NCBI RefSeq assembly: GCF_002043005.1
Contig: NZ_CP020330.1
Span: 62,001 to 126,000 of the forward strand
DNA length: 64,000 nt
Direction of reading: 5' to 3'
Source of the DNA: Martelella mediterranea DSM 17316
GTDB taxonomy: Bacteria > Pseudomonadota > Alphaproteobacteria > Rhizobiales > Rhizobiaceae
A model generated the notes under the pieces. That model saw nothing but the letters and a program-made list of their open reading frames with translations, did no database searches and was not told where the DNA came from. Positions 57,713-64,000 of this stretch are shown one piece after another. Positions within the stretch are counted from its first letter, which is position 1. The number at the start of each line of letters is the position of its first letter. The position numbers and the translations under genes are program-made.

Positions 57713-59250
57713 CCGGCGTCCATTCGACGGAACAAATGACGGCGGATCTGGTCATTATTGGCGGCGGTTCGGCCGGAAGCCTGCTCGCCGCCCGGCTGAG
57801 CGAGAATCCGGCGCGCAGCGTTTTGCTGGTCGAAGCCGGCGAGGAACCCTCCGACCCCGATATCTGGACGCCCTCGGCCTGGCCGGCCCTGCAGGGCCGC
57901 GCCTACGACTGGGACTATCTGACGGAACCGCAGGCGGGTACCCATGGCCGGGCCCACCATTGGGCTCGCGGCAAGGTGATCGGCGGATCGAGCTGCCTGC
58001 ATGCCATGGGTTACATGCGTGGCCACCCCGAAGACTATCAGGCCTGGGTCGATGCGACCGGCGATGCCCGCTGGAGCTGGGAAGCGCTTCTGCCGGTGTT
58101 TGACGCGATCGAAGACCGACCGGACGGCAAGAGCGGCGGCCCGATGCCCATCTACATGCCCGACGAGGAGGTAAGCCCCCTCACCCGCGCATTCATCGAG
58201 GCCGGCGTCTCGCTCGGCCTGCCGCGCCTTCCCGACCACAATGACGGTCGCATGGTCGGTGTGACGCCCAATTCGCTGAACATCCGCGACGGCCGCCGCG
58301 TGACGGTCGCCGAGGCCTGGCTGACCCCGGAGGTTCGGGCACGGGAAAACCTCCAGATTGTCACCAGCACAAGGGTGCAAAGGCTGGCCATGGATGGCAA
58401 CCGGGTGAACCGGATCGAGAGCGTTGGTCCACAGGGCCCGTTCGAAATTCTTGCTGATCAGGTTGTGCTGTGCGCAGGCGCGCTGGAAAGCCCTGCCCTG
58501 TTGATGCGCTCCGGTATCGGACCGAAGGACGTGCTCGCTGCCGCATCCGTCGACTGCCTGATCGACATGCCGGGGATCGGCCGCAATCTCCAGGACCATC
58601 TGCTGGGCGCCGGCAATCTCTACGCCACCCGCAAACATCTGCCGGCATCGCGCCTTCAGCACTCCGAATCGATGGCCTATATGCGGGCCGGCGATTTCAC
58701 CGCCGCCGGGCGACCCGAGATCGTGGTCGGCTGCGGCGTGGCGCCGATCGTCTCCGAATGCTTCCAGGTGCCCGAGCCCGGCACAGCCTTCTCGTTCCTG
58801 TTCGGCGTCACCAACCCGACCAGCCGCGGCAGCTTGCGCATCAGCGGGCCGAACCTCGACGACCGGCTGATCATCGATCCCGCCTATCTTGAGACCGAGC
58901 ATGACCGCGTCCTGTTCCGAAGCGCGCTTGAGGCCGCGCGGACGATCGGGCATGCGGACGGGCTTGCAGAATGGCGCGATCGCGAGCTCGCCCCCGGCCC
59001 GCTCGGGAGCAGGGCCGAGATCGACGAATTCATTGCCAAGGCAGCCATTACCCATCACCATCCCTCCGGCACCTGCCGAATGGGCAAGGACGACGATGCG
59101 GTTGTCGATCCGGACCTCAGGCTCAAATCGCTCGACAATCTCCATGTGGTGGACGCTTCCGTCATGCCCAGCCTGACCGCAGGCCCCATTCATGCCGCCG
59201 TTCTGGCAATTGCCGAGAGCTTTGCCCGCACGATGACCGCCGGCGATTGA
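57709..59250 (+). CDS. Pyridoxine 4-oxidase (GMC flavoprotein)
   Basis: This 513-residue FAD-dependent oxidase converts pyridoxine and O2 to pyridoxal and H2O2. The FAD-binding Gly-Gly-Gly-Ser-Ala-Gly-Ser is at 18-24. GMC signature Gly-Lys-Val-Ile-Gly-Gly-Ser-Ser-Cys-Leu-His-Ala-Met and the catalytic His-His-His-Pro-Ser-Gly-Thr-Cys-Arg-Met-Gly are visible. A Pro in Ala-Gly-Pro-Ile-His replaces the second catalytic residue of most GMC enzymes, as in the M. loti oxidase. Overall it resembles that enzyme closely as remembered. 4-Pyridoxate dehydrogenase is also GMC but is a weaker fit. A carboxymuconolactone-decarboxylase-like gene follows after 18 bases. Confidence 0.9.
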   Translation: MTGVHSTEQMTADLVIIGGGSAGSLLAARLSENPARSVLLVEAGEEPSDPDIWTPSAWPALQGRAYDWDYLTEPQAGTHGRAHHWARGKVIGGSSCLHAMGYMRGHPEDYQAWVDATGDARWSWEALLPVFDAIEDRPDGKSGGPMPIYMPDEEVSPLTRAFIEAGVSLGLPRLPDHNDGRMVGVTPNSLNIRDGRRVTVAEAWLTPEVRARENLQIVTSTRVQRLAMDGNRVNRIESVGPQGPFEILADQVVLCAGALESPALLMRSGIGPKDVLAAASVDCLIDMPGIGRNLQDHLLGAGNLYATRKHLPASRLQHSESMAYMRAGDFTAAGRPEIVVGCGVAPIVSECFQVPEPGTAFSFLFGVTNPTSRGSLRISGPNLDDRLIIDPAYLETEHDRVLFRSALEAARTIGHADGLAEWRDRELAPGPLGSRAEIDEFIAKAAITHHHPSGTCRMGKDDDAVVDPDLRLKSLDNLHVVDASVMPSLTAGPIHAAVLAIAESFARTMTAGD

Positions 59251-59268
59251 CACAGGAAAGGACATGAA

Positions 59269-59649
59269 ATGAGCGTTTTTGACGAAGACCTGTTCCTCAA
59301 GGGCCTCGAACAGCGCAAGAGCACGCTCGGCGCGGATTATGTCGAGAAAAACCTTGCGGCCGCCGACGACTTCACCCGGCCGTTTCAGGAGGCGATGACG
59401 GCGTGGTGCTGGGGATTTGGCTGGGGCGACGATGTAATCCCCCCGAAGACACGGTCCATGATGAACCTCGCCATGATCGGGGCGCTCGGCAAGATGCATG
59501 AATGGGAGCTGCATTGTCAGGGCGCGATCAACAACGGCGTGACCAAGGAAGAGATCCGCGCCATTATCCATGTCGTCGCGATCTATTGCGGCGTGCCTCA
59601 GGCGCTGGAATGCTTCCGCGCTGCGCGCAGGGTTCTGGAGGAGCAGTGA
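59269..59649 (+). CDS. Carboxymuconolactone decarboxylase-like protein
   Basis: This 126-residue helical protein of the CMD/AhpD fold has the family stretch Trp-Glu-Leu-His-Cys-Gln-Gly-Ala-Ile-Asn-Asn-Gly followed by Glu-Glu-Ile-Arg and Tyr-Cys-Gly-Val-Pro-Gln-Ala. It lacks the Cys-x-x-Cys pair of peroxidatic AhpD proteins, so peroxide removal is not supported. It is co-transcribed with pyridoxine 4-oxidase (AGGAAAGGA box). No such enzyme is part of the published B6 pathway as I know it. Its role is unknown. Confidence 0.85.
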   Translation: MSVFDEDLFLKGLEQRKSTLGADYVEKNLAAADDFTRPFQEAMTAWCWGFGWGDDVIPPKTRSMMNLAMIGALGKMHEWELHCQGAINNGVTKEEIRAIIHVVAIYCGVPQALECFRAARRVLEEQ

Positions 59650-59749
59650 GCCGTATGCCTCGGATGGGACGTGGCGCGCCATGCCCGCGAACCGGGCAAA
59701 GTGCGCGTTTTTGCGTCACGTTCCGCCGGGCTGATAGAGGCCGGGAAGA

Positions 59750-60421
59750 TCAGCTCTCGTCTTCCATCGCGTGCTTGGCCGCCGCCTTGGCCTGGTCGAG
59801 ATGGCGCTGCGCCGCCTCCCGCGCGCGCTTTTCATCGCCCGCGGCAATCGCATCGTAGATGTCGCGCATCTCCTGAAGGCTGTCCCCGGCGCGCCCTTCA
59901 AGCGACATCGACCGGCCGCGGAAAAAGCTGATCCGCGCCACAAGCCCGCGATGGACTTCCTCGAGAATGGCGTTGCCGCAATTGGCCAGAATGATCGCGT
60001 AGAATTCAGCCGCCGTCGTCACCAGTTCAAGACTGTCCCGGCTTTTCTGGGCACGCTCGAAAGCCTTCAGAGCCCTTTCCAGTTCCTTGACCTGCTCGGG
60101 CGTGATCCGCGTGGCGCAACGGCCCACCGCCACGACCTCCAGAAGTTCACGCACATCGTAGATTTCGGTCGCCTCTTCCCAGGAAAGCTTGGGAACGAAG
60201 GGACCTCTGTTCGGTATGATCTCGATCAGCCGTTCCGCCTGCAAGCTGCGCAGCGCCTCGCGGAGCGACGGGCGACTGACCCCAAGCTGGGCGCAAAGCT
60301 GGCTCTCGACCAGACGGCTGCCCGGCGGGAACACCCCCGCGATGATCGCCAGTCTCAGCTTTTCAATTGTCTGCTGCTGCACAGTTCTCGGCGTGATCCG
60401 GAGGTCCAGACCAGGGTTCAT
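59750..60421 (-). CDS. GntR-family regulator (FCD type), B6 cluster copy 2
   Basis: This 223-residue paralogue of the regulator at 56834 has the same length and domain order: winged helix with Val-Ser-Arg-Pro-Ser-Leu-Arg-Glu-Ala-Leu-Arg-Ser and FCD domain with Glu-Phe-Tyr-Ala-Ile-Ile-Leu-Ala-Asn-Cys-Gly-Asn. It is divergent from the acetamidomethylene-succinate hydrolase gene; the shared operator motif lies between them. The recognition helices of the two copies are nearly identical, so they may bind the same sites and differ in ligand. Confidence 0.9.
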   Translation of the reverse strand: MNPGLDLRITPRTVQQQTIEKLRLAIIAGVFPPGSRLVESQLCAQLGVSRPSLREALRSLQAERLIEIIPNRGPFVPKLSWEEATEIYDVRELLEVVAVGRCATRITPEQVKELERALKAFERAQKSRDSLELVTTAAEFYAIILANCGNAILEEVHRGLVARISFFRGRSMSLEGRAGDSLQEMRDIYDAIAAGDEKRAREAAQRHLDQAKAAAKHAMEDES

Positions 60422-60525
60422 GGCGTTTCCTTAAGGCTCTTCCAACTATATATTCATGGCTTTTCTACACGAACGGGCGCGCGGAGGATAGCATGCGGCC
60501 GCATGCTGTCTGCAATAATTAACGC

Positions 60526-60543
60526 AAGAATGTCTTACAATCT
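60526..60543 (-). promoter_or_regulatory. Shared operator motif upstream of the ring-cleavage operon
   Basis: On the minus strand this reads AGATTGTAAGACATTCTT, matching 56716-56733. TTGACA at 60546-60551 follows two bases on, pointing toward the hydrolase gene at 60615. A bound regulator would cover that -35-like box. Confidence 0.6.
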
Positions 60544-60614
60544 TATTGACAGCTAATAGCGGTCGTGGTTCCCTGACGACATAGAACAATTAGAAACGAC
60601 AAGGGAACTTCGAT

Positions 60615-61439
60615 ATGGCGGACAGCCAAAGCCGGTATGAAGAACGACGAATCGACACCGGCCGCATCACTTTGAACGTGCGCATCGGGGGCAGCGGCCC
60701 GCTCATGCTGTTCTTCCACGGGATCACCGCGAACTCCGCCGTTTTCGGCCCGCTGATGGATGCCTTTTCCGACCGGTTTACCACGGTGGCCGTGGACCAG
60801 CGCGGCCACGGGCGCTCGGACAAGCCCGAAACAGGCTATGAAGCCATCGATTATGCCGACGATATTGCCGCGCTCATCAAGACGCTCGATATGGGCCCTG
60901 CAATTCTCGTCGGACATTCGCTGGGTTCGCGCAATTCGGTCACCGCCGCCCAGCGCCATCCCGAACTGGTCCGCTCGGTCGTCGCCATCGACTTCACGCC
61001 CTATATCGAGGACGAGGTCTTCGCCTCGCTTTCCGCCAGAGTGAATGCCGGCGATCAGGCCTTTGCCGATACCGAGGCCGTTGTCGCCTATCTCGCCAAT
61101 CGCTATCCGAACATCCCTGCGCCCGCGATCCGCATTCGCGCGGAAAGCGGCTACGCCCCGGCTGCCGATGGCCTGCGCCCGCTGGCCTCCGCCTCCGCCA
61201 TGGCACAGACGGCCGAGGGCCTGCGCGCCGATCTGGTCCCCGCTTACCGCGATGTCACGCGCCCGGTTCTGATCATGCGCGGCGCCGACAGCAAGCTGGT
61301 CTCAGCGGCGGCGCTTGAAAAGACCCACGAGTTGCGGCCGGATCTGCCCATTGTCGTCGTGCCTGGCGCCGACCACTACGTGAACGAGACCAATCCCGAC
61401 GTCACGATCAACGCGATCCGCAATTTCATCGACGGCTGA
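60615..61439 (+). CDS. (E)-2-(acetamidomethylene)succinate hydrolase
   Basis: This 274-residue alpha/beta hydrolase performs the last B6 catabolic step, releasing acetate, ammonia, CO2 and succinate semialdehyde. The nucleophile is Ser102 in Gly-His-Ser-Leu-Gly-Ser, the oxyanion segment Phe-His-Gly-Ile-Thr lies at 34-38, and the catalytic His is in Gly-Ala-Asp-His-Tyr-Val-Asn-Glu near the end. Arg-Ile-Arg-Ala-Glu-Ser-Gly-Tyr and Arg-Pro-Leu-Ala-Ser match the M. loti enzyme as remembered. It is first in the operon before MHPCO. Confidence 0.9.
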   Translation: MADSQSRYEERRIDTGRITLNVRIGGSGPLMLFFHGITANSAVFGPLMDAFSDRFTTVAVDQRGHGRSDKPETGYEAIDYADDIAALIKTLDMGPAILVGHSLGSRNSVTAAQRHPELVRSVVAIDFTPYIEDEVFASLSARVNAGDQAFADTEAVVAYLANRYPNIPAPAIRIRAESGYAPAADGLRPLASASAMAQTAEGLRADLVPAYRDVTRPVLIMRGADSKLVSAAALEKTHELRPDLPIVVVPGADHYVNETNPDVTINAIRNFIDG

Positions 61440-61479
61440 GCGGCCGGCGTCCCAGATAAAAATCAACAGGAACAGAGAA

Positions 61480-62619
61480 ATGGTCAGCATCAACAAAACC
61501 TCGGACAAGACACGGGTTGCGCAGGTTGCGGGCGGCGGGTTTTCCGGCCTCACGGCCGCCATCGCGCTGCGCCAGAACGGCTGGGACGTTGTCCTGCACG
61601 AAAAGAGCCCCGAACTGCGCGCCTTCGGCGCGGGCATCTATCTCTGGCACAACGGCCTGAGGGTGCTCGAAGGCATCGGCTGCCTGAATGAAGTGCTCGA
61701 GGATTCCTTCACGCCGCCGGCCTATGAGACCTGGATGCACAACAAGACCGTGTCGAAGGAGACGTTCAACGGTCTACCATGGCGCATCATGACCCGGGCT
61801 CATCTGCACGATGCGCTCGCCAACCGCGCCCGTGAAGTCGGCGTCGAAATCCGCACGAATTCCGAGGCGGTCGGCGCGGAGGCTTCCGGCAAGCTGAAGC
61901 TGGCCTCCGGCGAGGTTGTTGAAGGCGATCTGATCGTCGGCGCTGACGGCGTCGGCTCCAAGGTCCGCGATTCGCTCGGCTTCGAGCAGGAGCGCTGGGG
62001 CGCGACCGACGGCATCATTCGCCTGATTGTCCCGCGCCACAAGGACAAGCTCGGCCATGGCGAATGGGACAACACCATCGACATGTGGAACCACTGGCCA
62101 CGCGTGCAGCGCATCCTCTATTCGCCCTGCAATGACAGGGAACTCTATCTCGGCCTGATGGCGCCCTCCGCCGATCCGCGCGGCTCCAAGGTGCCGCTCG
62201 ACCTTGAGGTCTGGATGGAGATGTTCCCCTTCCTCGAACCCTGCCTGGTCGATGCCGCCAAGATCGAGGACGCGCGCTACGACACCTATCAGACCACCAA
62301 GCTCAACACCTGGTCGCGCGGCAAGGTCGCCCTTGTCGGCGATGCCGGCCACGCCATGTGCCCGGCGCTGGCGCAGGGTGCCGGCTGCGGCATGGTGAAC
62401 GCCTTCACGCTCGCGCAGGACGTAGAGAAGGGCGCATCGCTCGAAGAAGCACTCGCCGACTGGGAAAAATCGGTGCGCCCGATCACCGACCTGACCCAGA
62501 AGCTGTCCGCCGATCACGCCGCCAACCGCACCATGTCCTATGGCAACGGCTTCACCCCGGAAGCGCTGACCGCCGCCCGCTTCGACCCGATCAACCGCGT
62601 CTATTCGTGGCCGCAGTAA
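61480..62619 (+). CDS. 2-Methyl-3-hydroxypyridine-5-carboxylate oxygenase (MHPCO)
   Basis: This 379-residue FAD-dependent aromatic hydroxylase-fold enzyme opens the pyridine ring, using NAD(P)H and O2, to give acetamidomethylene-succinate. FAD motifs are Gly-Gly-Gly-Phe-Ser-Gly-Leu near residues 18-24, Gly-Ala-Asp-Gly-Val-Gly-Ser near 155 and Gly-Asp-Ala-Gly-His-Ala-Met-Cys-Pro near 290. Length and long stretches (Phe-Gly-Ala-Gly-Ile-Tyr-Leu-Trp-His-Asn-Gly) agree with the M. loti protein. The hydrolase for its product is the gene immediately upstream. Confidence 0.95.
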   Translation: MVSINKTSDKTRVAQVAGGGFSGLTAAIALRQNGWDVVLHEKSPELRAFGAGIYLWHNGLRVLEGIGCLNEVLEDSFTPPAYETWMHNKTVSKETFNGLPWRIMTRAHLHDALANRAREVGVEIRTNSEAVGAEASGKLKLASGEVVEGDLIVGADGVGSKVRDSLGFEQERWGATDGIIRLIVPRHKDKLGHGEWDNTIDMWNHWPRVQRILYSPCNDRELYLGLMAPSADPRGSKVPLDLEVWMEMFPFLEPCLVDAAKIEDARYDTYQTTKLNTWSRGKVALVGDAGHAMCPALAQGAGCGMVNAFTLAQDVEKGASLEEALADWEKSVRPITDLTQKLSADHAANRTMSYGNGFTPEALTAARFDPINRVYSWPQ

Positions 62620-62652
62620 GCACTATCCCTTCCATCTCTACAGGAGACATTC

Positions 62653-63243
62653 ATGAATTACTCTAGCCAGGTCGAAAAGGACTATGAGGTCCGCGGCTGG
62701 TACGGTGCGACCCAGGAAGTGCTGCATGATGGCGGCAGCGCCACGGCCCCTCTGATCAAGGCGGCGGCGGGCGTCATCATCAAAAACCCCTTCGCCGGCA
62801 AGTTCGTGGCAGACCTTTCGGCGCTGACCGCTCCCTCGGCCGCCATCGGCTATGCGCTGGGCGAACGCGCGGTTGCCCTCATCGGCGGCCGCCCGGTCGA
62901 GAGCTACGGCAAGGGCGGCATCGCCGGGGTCGCCGGCGAGCAGGAGCATGTCGTTGCCTGTGTCACCACAACCTTCGGCGATCCGCTGCGCGAAGCCATC
63001 GGCGGCGGGGCCGCATGGATCTCTTCCGCCAGCAAGGTCGCCTCGGCCGGCACCGCCATCGATATACCGCTCGCCCACAAGGACGAGCTCTATATCCGCT
63101 CCCATTACGACGCCTTCACCTTCGTCGTGCCGGACGGCCCGCGTCCTGACGAAATCCTGATATGTGTTGCGGTGGCCACCGGCGGTCGCGTGCATCAGCG
63201 CGTGGGCGGAATGAGCGTTGCCGACCTCAAGGCAACGGCCTGA
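62653..63243 (+). CDS. Amino-acid-synthesis family protein (PF06684-like), role unknown
   Basis: This 196-residue soluble protein resembles the poorly characterised AA_synth family: Thr-Thr-Phe-Gly-Asp-Pro-Leu-Arg-Glu-Ala-Ile-Gly-Gly-Gly near the middle, Pro-Leu-Ala-His-Lys-Asp and Ser-His-Tyr-Asp near 165. It lies in the ring-cleavage operon between MHPCO and a PEBP-like gene with 33- and 25-base gaps. It has no assigned step in vitamin B6 degradation. A role in handling an unstable enamine, amide or imine intermediate is speculation. Confidence 0.75.
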   Translation: MNYSSQVEKDYEVRGWYGATQEVLHDGGSATAPLIKAAAGVIIKNPFAGKFVADLSALTAPSAAIGYALGERAVALIGGRPVESYGKGGIAGVAGEQEHVVACVTTTFGDPLREAIGGGAAWISSASKVASAGTAIDIPLAHKDELYIRSHYDAFTFVVPDGPRPDEILICVAVATGGRVHQRVGGMSVADLKATA

Positions 63244-63268
63244 AACAAACGAACACCAAGGAGACGAC

Positions 63269-63724
63269 ATGCCTCTGAACATCAAAGACCTGAAAATCAC
63301 CTCCTCTGATTTCGCCCCGCTTTCGCGCCTCGCCGACAAGCATGCCGGCGACAAGGGCAATGTCCTGCCGAAGCTGACGGTCAGCGGCGTGCCGGAAGGC
63401 ACCAAGGAACTGGCCGTGATCTGCCATGATCCGGACGCACCGCTCGCGCATGGCTTCACCCACTGGACGGTCTACGCCATCGACCCCAAGGCCACCGATC
63501 TTTCGGATGCTCAGGAGAAGTACCGCGTTGGTCCCAACGGCGCCGGAGACATGCAGTATTATGGACCGCAGCCGCCCGCCGGCCATGGCGACCATCACTA
63601 TTACTTCTGGGTCTACGCGCTGGACACGAATGTCGAGGGCACGCCCACGCGCGAAGAGTTTCTCGACACCTACGCGGACAATATCATTGAGCAGAACCGG
63701 ATCGTCGGTCTCTACTCCAACTAA
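63269..63724 (+). CDS. YbhB/YbcL-type PEBP (Raf kinase inhibitor-like) protein
   Basis: This 151-residue phosphatidylethanolamine-binding-protein-like fold has both family boxes: Asp-Pro-Asp-Ala-Pro...His-Trp near residues 53-66 and Tyr-Gly-Pro-Gln-Pro-Pro-Ala-Gly-His-Gly-Asp-His-His-Tyr near 98-111. No signal peptide, so it is cytoplasmic. ATG 63269 follows AAGGAGA. Bacterial members bind anions or small ligands but their functions are unclear. Its place in a catabolic operon is unexplained. Confidence 0.88.
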   Translation: MPLNIKDLKITSSDFAPLSRLADKHAGDKGNVLPKLTVSGVPEGTKELAVICHDPDAPLAHGFTHWTVYAIDPKATDLSDAQEKYRVGPNGAGDMQYYGPQPPAGHGDHHYYFWVYALDTNVEGTPTREEFLDTYADNIIEQNRIVGLYSN

Positions 63725-63794
63725 CCGATGTTTCTCCCGGCGTGATTCCTTGCGGGGTCGCGCCGGGACCGCTCATCCAGAGGAGACCTGAACA

Positions 63795-64000
63795 ATGTCT
63801 GATACTGCAACAGCGCGCGAGACCGCGATCCAGGAGCTGGTGATGGCCACCCGCATTCTGGTGAACGAGGGCATCATGGATGTCTTCGGCCATATCAGCG
63901 CCCGCGACCCGGAAAACCCGGACCAGTTCCTGCTGCCGCAGAAGCTCGCGCCCAACACGATCACGCCCTCCGATATCCAGACCCTGACGCTCGATGGCGA
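63795..64000 (+). CDS. Class II aldolase/adducin-family protein, probable 3-hydroxy-2-methylpyridine-4,5-dicarboxylate 4-decarboxylase, partial
   Basis: The first 68 codons run off the right edge. The visible [16 protein letters not shown] is the class II aldolase N-terminal signature. In M. loti the B6-pathway decarboxylase belongs to this family and makes the MHPCO substrate, so the context supports that call. ATG 63795 follows AGGAGAC. The metal-binding histidines lie beyond the window. Confidence 0.75.
   Translation, partial: MSDTATARETAIQELVMATRILVNEGIMDVFGHISARDPENPDQFLLPQKLAPNTITPSDIQTLTLDG

Noticed and set aside
59269..59649. The carboxymuconolactone-decarboxylase-like protein as an AhpD peroxidase removing oxidase-generated H2O2
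   Set aside because: The Cys-x-x-Cys pair needed for AhpD peroxidase activity is absent.
57649..59682. A 677-codon minus-strand open frame opposite pyridoxine 4-oxidase
   Set aside because: The plus strand carries a complete GMC oxidase with catalytic motifs; the minus frame has none.

Overview
The window looks like chromosomal DNA from a GC-rich alphaproteobacterium of the order Hyphomicrobiales (rhizobial relatives). The evidence is the separate ATP synthase F0 operon (I-a-c-b'-b), the HisZ-HisG pair, an HWE histidine kinase, and a vitamin B6 catabolic cluster whose proteins closely resemble those I know from Mesorhizobium loti. A BCCT osmolyte carrier, an ectoine-hydrolase-like gene and a DgcN-DgcA pair hint at a marine or halotolerant life, but this is inference. 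No tRNA, rRNA, CRISPR array, insertion sequence or prophage was seen.

Positions 1-8.2 kb are mostly housekeeping: a YqjD/YqjE-like membrane pair, purU, a secreted GH5 glucanase, divergent epmA and efp, and hisZ-hisG. Positions 7.8-12.9 kb hold a catabolic island of a class III aminotransferase, a VOC protein, an ectoine-hydrolase-like M24 enzyme, an M20 deacylase and a GntR regulator. Matching palindromes lie in both divergent promoters. Positions 13-24 kb carry a CobW GTPase behind a Zur-like box, the dgcN-dgcA D-glutamate pair, the manB/manC GDP-mannose genes, an orphan HWE kinase, a secreted PRC-barrel protein, a phosphoribosyltransferase and a CorA transporter. Positions 25-33 kb carry the F0 operon, folD, succinate-semialdehyde dehydrogenase and two 5-oxoprolinase subunits.

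Positions 33-42.4 kb are the most striking accessory region. An ABC importer (binding protein, ATPase, fused permease) and a HAD phosphatase face a DeoR regulator. Beyond the regulator lies a 1242-residue autotransporter whose passenger is an endonuclease/exonuclease/phosphatase-fold phosphoesterase. A perfect 10+3+10 inverted repeat separates the regulator from the autotransporter. I propose a surface-to-cytoplasm phosphoester scavenging system.

Positions 42.5-48.1 kb hold thiC behind a TPP riboswitch, then an unusual pair: a BCCT secondary carrier overlapping a two-domain, membrane-anchored binding protein of the OpuAC type.

From 48.5 kb to the right edge is vitamin B6 degradation. The minus-strand operon encodes a BMP-family ABC importer, 4-pyridoxolactonase, pyridoxamine-pyruvate transaminase and pyridoxal 4-dehydrogenase. 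The plus-strand genes encode pyridoxine 4-oxidase, then acetamidomethylene-succinate hydrolase, the ring-opening oxygenase MHPCO and the start of a class II aldolase-type decarboxylase. Two paralogous GntR regulators accompany them, and an 18-bp motif is shared by two of their promoter regions. Two middle steps (4-pyridoxate dehydrogenase and the following aldehyde dehydrogenase) are not in the window. The end product, succinate semialdehyde, could be used by the dehydrogenase at 29.4 kb.
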